Source: Corynebacterium jeikeium
GTDB taxonomy: Bacteria; Actinomycetota; Actinomycetes; Mycobacteriales; Mycobacteriaceae
Length of the DNA stretch: 64,000 bases
Assembly: GCF_000738175.1 (NCBI RefSeq)
Contig: NZ_JFCH01000061.1
Coordinates: 1-64,000, forward strand
Direction: 5' to 3'
Positions 1-8,547 of this stretch are shown here, one piece after another. The first letter of the stretch is position 1. Every line of letters starts with the position of its first letter. Below the pieces are notes generated by a model. The model was not told the DNA's origin. It searched no databases and saw only the letters and a list, made by a program, of their open reading frames with translations. Position numbers and translations under genes: made by a program.

Positions 1-23
1 TGAAGCGTCCTGGGTTTAGTTCC
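1..23 (+). repeat. Left terminal inverted repeat of the IS3 element
   Basis: Matches the reverse complement of 1281-1303 at 22 of 23 positions; the single mismatch is at position 18 (A here, G in the other arm). Confidence 0.92.
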
Positions 24-50
24 TACCTCTGCTAAGGAAGGATTGGCACT

Positions 51-368
51 ATGCCCAGAAAGTATTCCGCCGAATTCAAGGAGAAGGCGGTCCATCAAGC
101 CCTAGAGATGGTCCGTCTGGAGTCCTGCTCACGGCAACGCGCGTACGAGGAAGTCGGGGAGCTTCTTGGCGTGTCCCACCACACGTTACGCGCCTGGTAC
201 CGTGACAGCGTCGCCCATGAGCAGACGGCACCAACAGGTGGCGAAACCATGGAAGAAGAGCTCAAACGGCTACGCCGGGAAAACCGCGAGCTGAAACGAG
301 CCAACAGAATCCTCAAGACTGCCTCGGCTTTTTTCGCGGCGGAACTCGACCGACCCACGACCAGATGA
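51..368 (+). CDS. IS3 transposase OrfA (helix-turn-helix subunit)
   Basis: A 105-residue DNA-binding subunit of an IS3-family transposase. The N-terminal half is an HTH_Tnp_1 domain beginning with the usual basic RKYSAEFKEKAV stretch, and the C-terminal third (about residues 68-92) is a leucine-zipper-like helix rich in RxLKxAN repeats, used for multimerisation. The frame ends with an ATGA overlap onto orfB, which lies in the -1 frame. In this family OrfA binds the terminal repeats, and an OrfAB fusion made by -1 frameshifting carries out strand transfer. Confidence 0.92.
   Translation: MPRKYSAEFKEKAVHQALEMVRLESCSRQRAYEEVGELLGVSHHTLRAWYRDSVAHEQTAPTGGETMEEELKRLRRENRELKRANRILKTASAFFAAELDRPTTR
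329..335 (+). promoter_or_regulatory. Candidate -1 ribosomal frameshift site T_TTT_TTC
   Basis: In the orfA frame the codons GCT TTT TTC form a canonical X_XXY_YYZ heptamer. After a -1 slip the orfB frame is open from 335 through the orfB ATG, so an OrfAB fusion of about 400 residues could be made. Both frames are visible in the sequence; that slippage actually occurs is inferred from the family mechanism. Confidence 0.55.
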
Positions 369-1273
369 TCTCCTACATCGACGAGTACAAGGAGCAATTT
401 GGGGTCGAGGCCATCTGCCGTGTCCTTCGACAAGCAGACCGTGGATTCATCACCTCCCGCGGCTACCGTAAAGCCACCACCCGCGCCCCGAGTGCGAGGG
501 CCTTAAGCGATAGCCTGCTTATCCCAGAGATTCAGCGCGTCCATGCGGAAAACTTTTCGGTCTACGGCATCCGCAAGATGTGGCACGCCATGAACCGTGA
601 GGGCTTTCATATCGGCCGCGACAAGACCGCACGCCTGATGAAACTTGCAGGTGTGTCTGGTCGACGACGTGGACGCACCCCGGTGACCACGATCAGCCCT
701 AAAATGCCGGATCATCGTCCGGATCTTGTGCGCCGAAACTTTCGTGCGCAGGCACCAGGCAGGCTTTGGGTTGCCGACATTACCTATGTTCGCACCCTGT
801 CAGGATTCGCGTACACCGCGTTTGTCATTGACGTCTACAGCCGCAAAATAGTCGGTGTTGCCACCCGATCTACGATGCGCACTGATGCGCTGCCGATGGA
901 GGCACTGGAACATGCATTAACGACTGCTGGTCGAATCCACGGCGACCAGCTGATACACCACAGTGACCGGGGAAGTCAGTACGTGTCACTGAAGTACTCC
1001 ACTGCTTTGGCCGAAGCCGAGATCCGGCCAAGTGTCGGCACAGTCGGAGATTCCTATGACAACGCGCTGGCCGAGACTGTTAACGGTCTCTACAAGGCTG
1101 AACTTATCCATCCTCAAGGCCCGTGGACATCAGTAGGAGAAGTCGAGCTAGCCACCCTGCGGTGGGTGCACTGGTGGAACACCAAACGTCTTCACGAGGC
1201 GTTGGACTACGCCACCCCACAAGAAGTAGAAACCGAGTACTATCTCACCGAGCCCATCAACACAGGGCCGTAA
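365..1273 (+). CDS. IS3 transposase OrfB (DDE integrase-core subunit)
   Basis: A 302-residue catalytic subunit. An HTH_21-like region at about residues 45-110 is followed by an rve integrase core with the DDE residues visible: D in WVADITYV (about 140), D in HHSDRGSQY (about 200), and E in the DNALAETVNGLYKAELI segment (about 238). Length and motifs match intact IS3-family OrfB proteins. It starts at an ATG that overlaps the orfA stop as ATGA, which allows coupled translation as well as frameshift fusion. The stop lies 7 bases before the right terminal repeat. Confidence 0.93.
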   Translation: MISYIDEYKEQFGVEAICRVLRQADRGFITSRGYRKATTRAPSARALSDSLLIPEIQRVHAENFSVYGIRKMWHAMNREGFHIGRDKTARLMKLAGVSGRRRGRTPVTTISPKMPDHRPDLVRRNFRAQAPGRLWVADITYVRTLSGFAYTAFVIDVYSRKIVGVATRSTMRTDALPMEALEHALTTAGRIHGDQLIHHSDRGSQYVSLKYSTALAEAEIRPSVGTVGDSYDNALAETVNGLYKAELIHPQGPWTSVGEVELATLRWVHWWNTKRLHEALDYATPQEVETEYYLTEPINTGP

Positions 1274-1280
1274 AAGAAGC

Positions 1281-1303
1281 GGAACCAAACCCAGGACGCT
1301 TCA
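1281..1303 (-). repeat. Right terminal inverted repeat of the IS3 element
   Basis: The element ends in CTTCA at 1303. Its outermost three bases, read on the minus strand, are the TGA that terminates the truncated DUF262 frame. Confidence 0.92.
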
Positions 1304-2314
1304 GTTCGAGACCCCTTTGGCCTTAGCCTTGTCGGTCTGCTTCTTGTAAACGCGCTTCTTGACGGCCTCGGTGAACACCCGGACGTTGAGCAACTTCGTA
1401 TCCGTCTTACCGCCTAGCAGGTACTCGTAAACACCCTTCTTCGACTGTATCTGCGAGTCTGACAACAGCTCCTGAGCCTCGGCCGTCATTTCCGTGGCGT
1501 TGTAACCCTGGGAGCTGTACTTCTCATACAGTTCGTTCCAGGCGATACCGCGCATGGAGTTGTCTGTCATCTTGAACACACTCGCGGCCCAATCGATGAC
1601 AGAGGTAAAGTACGTCTCGAGTGCGTTGCAGTCCACGTCCTCACGATGCTTGGCCATGTAGGTATCGATGCTGACGCCATCGCGCTGGGCAATCCAACTC
1701 AAGGCGACTTCCAGCACCTCCTGGCGCGCAGGCCCGCCACGCACAAAGTTCGACCACTTAGACATCACAGCCGTACCTGAGTTGGAAAAGACCTTCTTCG
1801 CGGCATTGACGAACGGGCCTGAGTACACGGCATTCCGAAGCTCCTGCGGCGTGAGCGGAACTCCGACGATGTTGATCGTCTTGAACCATTGTTTGATCTC
1901 ATCTTCGGTGCCCGAGCAGTCGTAGATGAGTAGCTCGGTGTCGAGGATGAGGTTCTGCTGGTGCTCGCTGAGCGACGAGAAGTACTGCTCGTTGCCGTCT
2001 GGGACTTTCACCACAAACAGGTCCTTGCAGAAGCGTCCAATGGACGTGACGCGCTGCTGGCCGTCGAGAATCTCGAACTTTGCTTCGTCAGCTTTCGGCT
2101 GGTTGAAGTAAATCAAGCCCAGCGGATACTGCTTGAGCAGAGAGTCGATGACAGCAACGTCCTTTTTGCCGTCGTTGTAGATGTAGTTGCGCTGGTACTC
2201 AGGCTGGATAGTCAGGTCACCGGCCAGGCCGTAGAGACCCTTCCCCTCAAGCTCGTTGTAGTGAAACCCGTCGACAATGTCGCGGATCTTACGTGGGTTG
2301 AGTTTTGCTTCCAT
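1301..2314 (-). pseudogene. DUF262 (GmrSD/ParB-like) protein, C-terminus cut off by the IS3 insertion
   Basis: The remaining 337 residues hold a DUF262 domain (about residues 5-230) with the diagnostic DGQQR motif ([13 protein letters not shown], about residue 83), the NTP-sensing module of GmrS/BrxU-type restriction proteins. The frame runs into the IS3 end and stops at its terminal TGA. The last native residues are KAKGVSN. In relatives known to me this stretch leads directly into a zinc-binding CPLC and a C-terminal HNH nuclease, so the nuclease domain appears to have been removed. The start ATG has a strong GGGAGG upstream and lies 3 nt after the stop of a preceding small frame. Probably a disabled antiphage or type IV restriction gene. 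Confidence 0.82.
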
Positions 2315-2317
2315 GCT

Positions 2318-2524
2318 TTAGACCTCCCTAGCAGCGAGGTTGCGGTGACGAATGAGGATGCGGGCATAGGGTTGAGTGAAAAACTGACCATCCACTTCGT
2401 AGTAGGTCACACCCTTAGGAGCTACAGCGTGAGGGATGGCAGCACCATCATTCAGCTTGCCCACACGAGACGTCTTTCCGTCTGCGGATCTCTGAGTTTG
2501 CACGGGGTAGACCTTCGCCTTCAA
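2318..2524 (-). pseudogene. Unidentified short frame, possibly the 3' remnant of a gene broken at the island junction
   Basis: An open frame ends 3 nt before the DUF262 start, so the two were probably in one transcript. The last 68 codons from a possible TTG give a basic sequence ending YYEVDGQFFTQPYARILIRH plus about 9 residues. The frame stays open upstream through the tRNA fragment, but no convincing ATG/GTG with a ribosome-binding site is seen, which suggests the 5' part was lost at the attachment junction. I do not recognise the family. It could also be a genuine small protein. Confidence 0.3.
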
Positions 2525-2585
2525 GCCCGACGAATGAGAGTGTCCGATTCTTTGTGTGCGGGGGCTTGGTTGATTCCGGCTACAG

Positions 2586-2624
2586 ACCCAGAGGTCGTAG
2601 GTTCGAATCCTGCCCCCGCTACCA
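2586..2624 (+). other. 3' fragment of an initiator tRNA (tRNA-fMet), candidate island attachment site
   Basis: The last 39 nt of a tRNA are present: the 3' arm of the anticodon stem (CCCAG), variable loop, T arm (GTAGG stem, TTCGAAT loop, CCTGC stem) and an acceptor 3' strand ending CGCTACCA. The CCCAG-AGGTC-GTAGG order is that of actinobacterial initiator tRNA. Upstream sequence does not provide the D arm or a matching anticodon stem (two mismatches in five pairs), so it is not a functional tRNA. Such 3' copies are left when an island integrates into a tRNA gene; the intact gene should lie at the other end of the island, left of this window. Confidence 0.7.
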
Positions 2625-2630
2625 ATTAAT

Positions 2631-2660
2631 CCCCTCGCTGGTTGAAACACCGGCGAGGGG
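2631..2660 (+). terminator. Hairpin after the tRNA fragment
   Basis: An 11-bp stem (CCCCTCGCTGG with CCGGCGAGGGG, one G-T pair) and an 8-nt loop, directly after the CCA end. Only a short T-rich stretch (ATCTTCT) follows. Probably the former terminator of the tRNA gene, also placed to stop the converging minus-strand gene at 2681. Confidence 0.6.
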
Positions 2661-2680
2661 ATCTTCTGGTTGCGAAAGGC

Positions 2681-3793
2681 CTAGTCCAAATCGAATAGCT
2701 CCCGCTGGAAGGGCAGGGGGTTCTTCAGCCGCTCGGCGTCCGGCAACTTACCTGGCAGGGTGGTACCCTCAGCAAACGGCGCACCCGACAGGTGGTCGCG
2801 GCCATGGGGCTGCGCCAAGCCCGAGAGGTCCGGTCCGGCCGGGACGATCTGCGTGGGATTTACTTCGCGGTGGACGATGTAATAGTGCTGCTTGATCTCT
2901 TTGAAATCGGTGGTATCGCCGAACCCAGGGGTCTGGAACAGCTCGCGCAGGTAGCCGTAGACGTTCGGCATCTCGCTGGTCTTGTTCCGGTTCGTCTTGA
3001 AGTGCCCGTGGTAGACAGCATCGAAGCGGATCAGGGTGGCATATGCCCGGATGTCGGTCTCCGTGATGTGCTCGCCCATGATGAACCGCTGGTTTGCCAG
3101 GCGCTCCTCCAGCCAGTCGAGGACCTCGAATACATCCTCATAGGCTTGCTCATAAGCTTCTTGTGACGCCGAAAACCCAGCCCTGTACACGCCGTTATTG
3201 AACTTTCGGAAGATGAAGTCGTTGATCTCCTCCATCTCCTCCCACTGCTCTGTCGGTGGAAGTAGGTTGGGAGCGCCGGCCCGCTGGTACTCGGTCCATT
3301 CAGTTTGGAAGTCGCGGACGCTCGAATTGAAATCGTTGGTCACGACCTTGCCGCTGGCTTCTTCCACCAACGCCGGCACTGTTATGCCCCGCGGGTAGCC
3401 CGGGAAACGCTTAAAGTACGCATCCTGTAGGCGGGGGATCTGCAGCACGGGGTCGACGCCACCCGGATCCAGATCGAAGGTCCAGGAGCGCTTGTCGTGT
3501 GTAGGGCCTGCCAACCCCAGGGAGATCACATCTTCCAGCCCCAGCAGGCGCCGTACGATGACCGCGCGGTGCGCCCACGGGCAGGCGCGTGCGGCTATCA
3601 GGCGGTAGCGGTTCGGCTGCACCGGCCAGTGCAGCGCGTCGCCACCGGCAGGCTGCGGTTCCTCGCTGGTGACGGAAGCGACGATGCGGTCGCCGATGTA
3701 GTTGGTATCCCGCTTGAATTCGCCGTCTTTCGAGGCATTTTGGGCATCGCCGGCCCAGTCCTTCTGTGATTCCTTCTGAGCTTCTGTGGCCAT
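2681..3793 (-). CDS. Glutathionyl-hydroquinone reductase-like GST-family protein
   Basis: A 370-residue protein of the Xi-class GST / YqjG-ECM4 family. It carries the family's CPW active site (C71-P72-W73 in ARACPWAHR) in an N-terminal thioredoxin-like domain and an all-helical C-terminal GST domain (about residues 190-330, including the segment HITETDIRAYATLIRFD). Family members reduce glutathionyl-hydroquinones and related conjugates in the cytoplasm. Corynebacteria use mycothiol, so the thiol partner is uncertain. The start ATG is preceded by AGAGGACAGG. It is the first intact gene right of the island junction, on the same strand as sucDC but separated from sucD by only about 30 nt. Confidence 0.85.
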   Translation of the reverse strand: MATEAQKESQKDWAGDAQNASKDGEFKRDTNYIGDRIVASVTSEEPQPAGGDALHWPVQPNRYRLIAARACPWAHRAVIVRRLLGLEDVISLGLAGPTHDKRSWTFDLDPGGVDPVLQIPRLQDAYFKRFPGYPRGITVPALVEEASGKVVTNDFNSSVRDFQTEWTEYQRAGAPNLLPPTEQWEEMEEINDFIFRKFNNGVYRAGFSASQEAYEQAYEDVFEVLDWLEERLANQRFIMGEHITETDIRAYATLIRFDAVYHGHFKTNRNKTSEMPNVYGYLRELFQTPGFGDTTDFKEIKQHYYIVHREVNPTQIVPAGPDLSGLAQPHGRDHLSGAPFAEGTTLPGKLPDAERLKNPLPFQRELFDLD

Positions 3794-3826
3794 GCCTGTC
3801 CTCTCTGTTGTTTGCCCTAGCTAGAT

Positions 3827-4723
3827 TTAGGCTTCGCCGATCTCTGCGAGCACTTCCCGCATTAGTTCCGCCGCCTGGGTGGGAGTCTTACCCACTCGCA
3901 CACCAGCTTCCTCCAGCGCGACCTTCTTCGCCTCAGCCGTGCCCGAAGAACCGCTGACGATAGCTCCGGCATGCCCCATGGTCTTGCCCTCCGGGGCCGT
4001 GAAACCTGCGACGTAGCCCACCACAGGCTTGGTGACGTTCTTAGCGATGTACTCGGCGGCGCGCTCCTCAGCATCGCCACCAATTTCGCCGATCATAATG
4101 ATCGCCTTGGTCTCAGGATCATTTTGGAAGGCCTCGATCGCATCGATGTGGGTAGTGCCGATAATCGGATCGCCACCGATGCCAATGCAGCTGGTGAATC
4201 CCACATCGGAGAGCTCATGCATCACCTGGTACGTCAGTGTGCCGGACTTGGATACCAGCCCGATCTTGCCGGCCTCACCGGCGGAATCAGATGGGATAAT
4301 GCCCGCGTTGGACTGGCCGGGGGAAATGATGCCAGGGCAGTTCGGCCCGATGATGCGTGTCTTGGAGTTCTTCGCCAGGGAGAAGAAGCTCGCCGTGTCG
4401 TTGACTGGCACGCCTTCGGTAATGACCACAACCAGCGGTATTTCCGCCTTGATTGCCTCTTCTGCCGCAGCCTTGGTGAACTTCGCCGGGACGAAGATAA
4501 CCGAGACATTGGCGCCAGTCTCTTCCATTGCCTCAGCAACGGAGGCGAAAACAGGAACCTGCTTGCCGCCTTCAAAGGTGACGGTCTGTCCGCCCTTGGA
4601 GGGGTTAACGCCGCCGACAATGTTTGATCCGGAGTCCAGCATGCGCTGGGAGTGCTTCATTCCCTCCGAGCCAGTCATGCCCTGGACGATGATCTTGGAA
4701 TCGCGATCTAGAAAAATAGCCAT
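3827..4723 (-). CDS. sucD: Succinyl-CoA ligase, alpha subunit
   Basis: A 298-residue TCA-cycle enzyme subunit. The N-terminal Rossmann CoA-binding domain starts with the segment [16 protein letters not shown], and the ligase domain carries the phosphohistidine in [15 protein letters not shown] (H251). With SucC it converts succinyl-CoA plus NDP and phosphate to succinate and NTP in the cytoplasm. The start ATG has AGAGGA upstream. It lies 36 nt downstream of sucC in the same operon. Length and motifs are normal for the family. Confidence 0.97.
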   Translation of the reverse strand: MAIFLDRDSKIIVQGMTGSEGMKHSQRMLDSGSNIVGGVNPSKGGQTVTFEGGKQVPVFASVAEAMEETGANVSVIFVPAKFTKAAAEEAIKAEIPLVVVITEGVPVNDTASFFSLAKNSKTRIIGPNCPGIISPGQSNAGIIPSDSAGEAGKIGLVSKSGTLTYQVMHELSDVGFTSCIGIGGDPIIGTTHIDAIEAFQNDPETKAIIMIGEIGGDAEERAAEYIAKNVTKPVVGYVAGFTAPEGKTMGHAGAIVSGSSGTAEAKKVALEEAGVRVGKTPTQAAELMREVLAEIGEA

Positions 4724-4759
4724 AATTTTCAGTCCTCTATTTGTTGGAATCCGTGATGC

Positions 4760-5947
4760 TTATTTGTTCTGATCAGCCAGGGAAGCCAGCTCCGCGGCTT
4801 TGCGCGCGGCGCCGTCCATCGTGTCTTCTCGCTGCAGATTCGGCAGATTGGCATCGTCCAAGAGCTTCCGGCCCTCTTCTGCATTGTTGCCATCCAGTCG
4901 GACAACGAGGGGCTTTGGCTCGATTCCTTGGGTGTGGAGGATCTTGTAAGCCTGAATGATTCCGTTGGCAACCTCATCGCATGCGGTGATTCCGCCAAAA
5001 ACGTTGACCAAGATCGACTGGACTTGCTCATCCGCCAGGATGACCTCCAAGCCATTGGCCATGATCTCGGCATCGGCACCACCACCGATGTCCAGGAAGT
5101 TGGCGGGCTTCGGGGAACCGGGAAATTCCTCGCCGGCGTAGGCGACCACATCCAGGGTGGACATCACTAGGCCGGCACCGTTGCCGATCACACCGACCGA
5201 GCCGTCCAACTTCACGTAGTTCAAGCCCATCGTCTGGGCCTTCAACTCCAGCGGATCGGTGGTGTTGTGATCTGCTAACTCGGAATGCTCCGGGTGGCGG
5301 AAGCTTGCATTGTCGTCCAAGGTCATCTTGCCGTCAATCGCCAGCAGCTCCCCGGAATTGGTCTTGACCAGCGGATTGACCTCGACCAGCGTGGCATCTT
5401 CGCCAACGTAGGTTTCGTAGAGCTTCTTCAGCACAGGCACCAGCTTCTCCACATCGTCTGCGGGGAAACCGGCATTTTCTGCAATTTCGCGGGCAATGGA
5501 GTCCGTCAGCCCCTCCAGCGGGGAGAAGTTGCGCCGGACAAGCGCCTCCGGCCGCTCCTTTGCCAGTTTTTCGATGTCCATGCCGCCCTCGCGCGACAGC
5601 ATGGCAAGGTACTGGCGCTGCGTGCGGTCCAGCATGATGGAGAAGTAGTACTCCTCGGCGATATCCGCCCCCTCGGCAACCATGACCTTGCGCACGGTGT
5701 GGCCCTTAATGTCCAGCCCCAGAATGTCCTTCGCCGCCGCGGCTGCTTCGGCCGGCGAGTGGGCCAGTTTTACACCTCCGGCCTTGCCACGGCCGCCAAC
5801 CTTCACCTGGGCTTTCACGATTACGGTGCCGCCTAGCTTCTCAGCAGCCCGTTCAGCTTCCGCAGATGAAGTAGCGACGATGCCTTGCAGGACAGGTACG
5901 TCGTAGTTTTCGAAAAGATCTCGAGCTTGGTACTCGTATAGATCCAC
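4760..5947 (-). CDS. sucC: Succinyl-CoA ligase, beta subunit
   Basis: A 395-residue ATP-grasp subunit that binds the nucleotide and, with SucD, the succinate site. The N-terminus is the typical [19 protein letters not shown]. The ATP-grasp core spans about residues 1-240, including the [19 protein letters not shown] nucleotide loop, and the C-terminal CoA-ligase domain contains [16 protein letters not shown]. The start is GTG with GGAGA 7-8 nt upstream; no closer alternative exists. First gene of sucCD. The roughly 170-bp region upstream holds its promoter and the terminator of the DUF1990 transcript. Confidence 0.97.
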   Translation of the reverse strand: MDLYEYQARDLFENYDVPVLQGIVATSSAEAERAAEKLGGTVIVKAQVKVGGRGKAGGVKLAHSPAEAAAAAKDILGLDIKGHTVRKVMVAEGADIAEEYYFSIMLDRTQRQYLAMLSREGGMDIEKLAKERPEALVRRNFSPLEGLTDSIAREIAENAGFPADDVEKLVPVLKKLYETYVGEDATLVEVNPLVKTNSGELLAIDGKMTLDDNASFRHPEHSELADHNTTDPLELKAQTMGLNYVKLDGSVGVIGNGAGLVMSTLDVVAYAGEEFPGSPKPANFLDIGGGADAEIMANGLEVILADEQVQSILVNVFGGITACDEVANGIIQAYKILHTQGIEPKPLVVRLDGNNAEEGRKLLDDANLPNLQREDTMDGAARKAAELASLADQNK

Positions 5948-6065
5948 TTAGATTCTCCATACGGTCTGTAGGTGGGAAAGGTCAGAATATGCGACGAGCC
6001 CACTTATGACTTACCTCACTTTGGAGGCGACTTTGTGAGCTCTCTGAAACCATCGTAATGAAAAA

Positions 6066-6098
6066 TTCCCTGTTCGACAGAAAGCACGGAACGGGGAA
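6066..6098 (-). terminator. Rho-independent terminator of the htpX-DUF1990 transcript
   Basis: On the minus strand a 10-bp stem (TTCCCCGTTC with GAACAGGGAA, one G-T pair) is followed by TTTTTC, 20 nt past the DUF1990 stop. Confidence 0.8.
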
Positions 6099-6118
6099 AC
6101 CCAAAGTTTCCTCGCTAG

Positions 6119-6583
6119 TCATCGGCCAGTTATCGGTGATTCATCGTCCAAGGCGCGCAGGTAAAAACGGCGGATCAGAACACGCCGCGGCAGGTCGATG
6201 ACTGGGCGTAGGACGGGAAAACGGGCGGGCTGGGACTTGGCGTCAATAAGAAAAAGAACCCTTCCATCCTGCAACCGCTCCAGGGTGAAGGTTTCCTCGC
6301 CCCGCTCGGCGTGGCCGGGGAGGGTGCCATAGGTAAAGCCGCAGCGGCCGGGCGTGGAGAAAGTATCGACTATCCTGCAGTGGAACGTCCACGGCCCGAA
6401 GCCCAGTGCGACCTCGGCGCCAGTCTCCACGACCTCGTGGGTGGGGCGCACGCGAAAGAGGCCACTGCGCTGCACACCCCAGCGGAAGAGCTTGGCGGCG
6501 GCAGTCTCGAAATCTGCGTTGATGATCCGCGACATGTGCAGCTCCGGGAAGCCGTCGGTCGAGGTGTAGGAGAGGGGAGTCAT
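6119..6583 (-). CDS. DUF1990 family protein
   Basis: A 154-residue cytoplasmic protein with a DUF1990 domain over most of its length (conserved GFGPWTFHCRIVDTF and GFTYGTLPGHAERGEETF blocks, typical C-terminal RRFYLRALD). The family is widespread in actinobacteria and plants and has no firmly established function. I chose the ATG at 6583 (MTPLSYTSTDGF) over an upstream one because the extra 30 residues would overlap htpX and do not fit the family. It follows htpX by 13 nt and is probably cotranscribed. A copy of the TGACGCC motif (6239-6252) encodes IDAK. Confidence 0.8.
   Translation of the reverse strand: MTPLSYTSTDGFPELHMSRIINADFETAAAKLFRWGVQRSGLFRVRPTHEVVETGAEVALGFGPWTFHCRIVDTFSTPGRCGFTYGTLPGHAERGEETFTLERLQDGRVLFLIDAKSQPARFPVLRPVIDLPRRVLIRRFYLRALDDESPITGR
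6239..6252 (-). repeat. Interspersed motif copy, TTCTTATTGACGCC
   Basis: Full 12/12 match to TTCTTnnTGACGCC, inside the DUF1990 gene and on its sense strand. Confidence 0.7.
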
Positions 6584-6596
6584 AGAAACCCCCAGG

Positions 6597-7718
6597 CTAC
6601 TTGAGGTGCCCGGCGATCTGCTGGTGTTCCGGCACATAGGGGACGAAATCTTGCACGTAGGCACCCATGGCAACCAGGGCGTTGACCCTTTCCCAGATCG
6701 GCGGGTGGGTGGCGGAGAAATCCCGCTTCTTCGTCATGGTGCGCTTGAAGACGGACCCCTTCTTACCTGCGTCGGAATTGTGGAAGCCCTGGATGATGTC
6801 TTGCTCCGGTGCGTACAAAGCCAGGGAGCCGGGTGTGCCGTACATGGAGTTCTGCACCGTAGAAGGGTTCGCCTGGTGGAACGCGCGGATAGTGATCAGC
6901 GCTTGCGCTAGTGCGGTGGGGTTACGGCACAGGGAGACTCCATGGCTATCGGCCTGTTGCTCGCGGTGGCGAGACATGTAGGCCCTGGCGATGTTGGCCA
7001 ACGCCGGGGCGGCGAGGATAACGCAGAAGGAGATCAGCAAGATCACGATGGCAGCTACGGCATTGCCGCCGCCATTCGAGTTAGAGCTAGAGCGGCCTCG
7101 GTTGTTGTTGCTGAAACTGCCGTAGATAAACACCGACTGCAGGATGGAAATGACGGACGCGATGGCCACCAGCTGCGTCATCACGCGATTGTCGTCGGCG
7201 GTTAAGTGGCTCATTTCGTGGGCGATGACCGCCTGCATCTGCTCGCGGTTCAGCAGGTAGCCTAGCTCTTCGGTGACGACGATGGTGCCGGTGTGAGGCT
7301 TGTTGCGCTTGCCGCCTAGAGCGTAGGCATTGGGCACTCCGGTGCCGATGAGCACATAAACCTTCGGCGGGGAGGGCATGCCCGCGGCGATCGACATCTC
7401 CTCCACGATGTTGTAGACCATGCCTTTTTCAACCTTGCGCTTCTCGCCACCGATGGCGGAAATCACGGTCTTGGTGGAAAAGAAATACGAGTACAGCAGG
7501 ATCAGCGCGGCCACCGGGATGGCGACCCCGGCGGAGATCAGGATGACCTTGCCCAGGGTGTTGTAGTCAATATCGCTTCCCTGGATACCCACGTAGGCCG
7601 CACAGGCACACGCCACGATGGAAAGCTGCAGCACAAATACATTCGCAATCCACGCGACAGCGATGCCTTTGCGTAGCTGCGAAAGCGATTCATCAAAGGT
7701 TCTCGGCTGGTTGGCCAT
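6597..7718 (-). CDS. htpX: M48-family membrane zinc metalloprotease, HtpX-like
   Basis: A 373-residue membrane protease. Two transmembrane helices lie near the N-terminus (about 21-45 and 57-80). The zinc site is HEMSH (H167, E168, H171) with the third ligand E253 in SRHREQQADSHG, and a third hydrophobic segment lies at about 219-245, interrupted before it by an Asn/Ser/Gly-rich loop (residues 203-219). Family members degrade misfolded membrane proteins. It forms a transcription unit with lemA upstream and DUF1990 downstream; LemA-HtpX pairing is common in actinobacteria. Confidence 0.93.
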   Translation of the reverse strand: MANQPRTFDESLSQLRKGIAVAWIANVFVLQLSIVACACAAYVGIQGSDIDYNTLGKVILISAGVAIPVAALILLYSYFFSTKTVISAIGGEKRKVEKGMVYNIVEEMSIAAGMPSPPKVYVLIGTGVPNAYALGGKRNKPHTGTIVVTEELGYLLNREQMQAVIAHEMSHLTADDNRVMTQLVAIASVISILQSVFIYGSFSNNNRGRSSSNSNGGGNAVAAIVILLISFCVILAAPALANIARAYMSRHREQQADSHGVSLCRNPTALAQALITIRAFHQANPSTVQNSMYGTPGSLALYAPEQDIIQGFHNSDAGKKGSVFKRTMTKKRDFSATHPPIWERVNALVAMGAYVQDFVPYVPEHQQIAGHLK

Positions 7719-7828
7719 TGTCCGTTATCCGTCCTTTCAGCCTCTCAGTGCTCACGAGTCCTGCCCGCTAGGTACGATGCTTAAGAAGCGGAAGTGGCCT
7801 TGAGAGGGGGCGGGGCAGGGCAAGAAGG

Positions 7829-8389
7829 CTAGAAAGAAACGTCCGGAGCCTGGCGCTTGGACTCTTCCACCTGGAAGAACGCGAAGGGCTGGAAGCCGTG
7901 CACGGAAGCGACGATATTGGTCGGCACGGACTGGATAGCAGTGTTGTAGGTGTTCGTGGAGGCGTTGTAGTACTGGCGGGCGAAGCCCACCTTGTTTTCG
8001 GTGGAGGCGAGCTCCTCCTGCAGCTGCTGGAAGTTGCGGGAAGCCTGCAGCTCCGGGTACGCCTCGGCGGTGGCACGCAGGGTAGCCATGGTGCGACCGA
8101 ATACAGCGTCTGCCTGGGAGGCATCCTGCACGCTGCCGGTCGCTTGGGCGCGTTCGGTGGCCGTGCGCAGCTCGGCGATGTCGTGGAAAACCTTGGCTTC
8201 GTGGCTGGCATAGCCCTTGACGGTGGCCACCAGGTTTGGGATCAGGTCGCCGCGGCGCTGCAGCTGGGTATCGATCTGGGCGTACGCCTCGTTAACGGTG
8301 TTTCGCTTCTTGACGAGGCCGTTGTACATGGCGAACCAGATGATGGCGAGGACTACGAGGATGGCGAGGATGATAACTGCGATGATCAT
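7829..8389 (-). CDS. lemA: LemA family protein
   Basis: A 186-residue protein with one N-terminal transmembrane helix (about residues 2-22) and a cytoplasmic helical-bundle LemA domain (conserved VNEAYAQIDTQLQRRGDLIP and QYYNASTNTYN segments). The family has no proven biochemical activity and often sits beside membrane proteases. Here htpX follows by 110 nt on the same strand, so a joint envelope-quality-control role is likely. The length is normal and the ATG directly precedes the transmembrane helix. Confidence 0.93.
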   Translation of the reverse strand: MIIAVIILAILVVLAIIWFAMYNGLVKKRNTVNEAYAQIDTQLQRRGDLIPNLVATVKGYASHEAKVFHDIAELRTATERAQATGSVQDASQADAVFGRTMATLRATAEAYPELQASRNFQQLQEELASTENKVGFARQYYNASTNTYNTAIQSVPTNIVASVHGFQPFAFFQVEESKRQAPDVSF

Positions 8390-8547
8390 GTAAGAAAAAC
8401 TTCCCTGGAAACTCTTGAACGTACCTATCTAGAAATTCTCGGCGCGTGGCGGTTCGGTAGTGACCCACACAGGCTAACAGTGTTGGAATGTATTATCGCT
8501 AACGTTTGTTCCCGGCGCAGGCCGGAAAACTTGGAAAAATCTCTAGC

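Larger units (their letters stand above)
1..1303 (+). mobile_element. IS3-family insertion sequence, complete
   Basis: A complete element: near-perfect terminal inverted repeats begin with TG and end with CA, and two overlapping transposase frames lie between them. The first base of the window is the first base of the element, so the left flank and any 3-4 bp target duplication cannot be checked. The right end lies inside the 3' part of the minus-strand DUF262 gene, and the terminal TGA of the element provides that gene's stop codon. No internal damage to either frame is seen, so the copy may be active. The exact start at base 1 could also reflect an assembly or contig edge at a repeat. Confidence 0.93.

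Noticed and set aside
2557..2624. A complete 68-nt tRNA using GCGGGG at 2558-2563 as the 5' acceptor strand.
   Set aside because: There is no D arm, the anticodon stem has two mismatches in five pairs and the length is too short; only the 3' half is tRNA.
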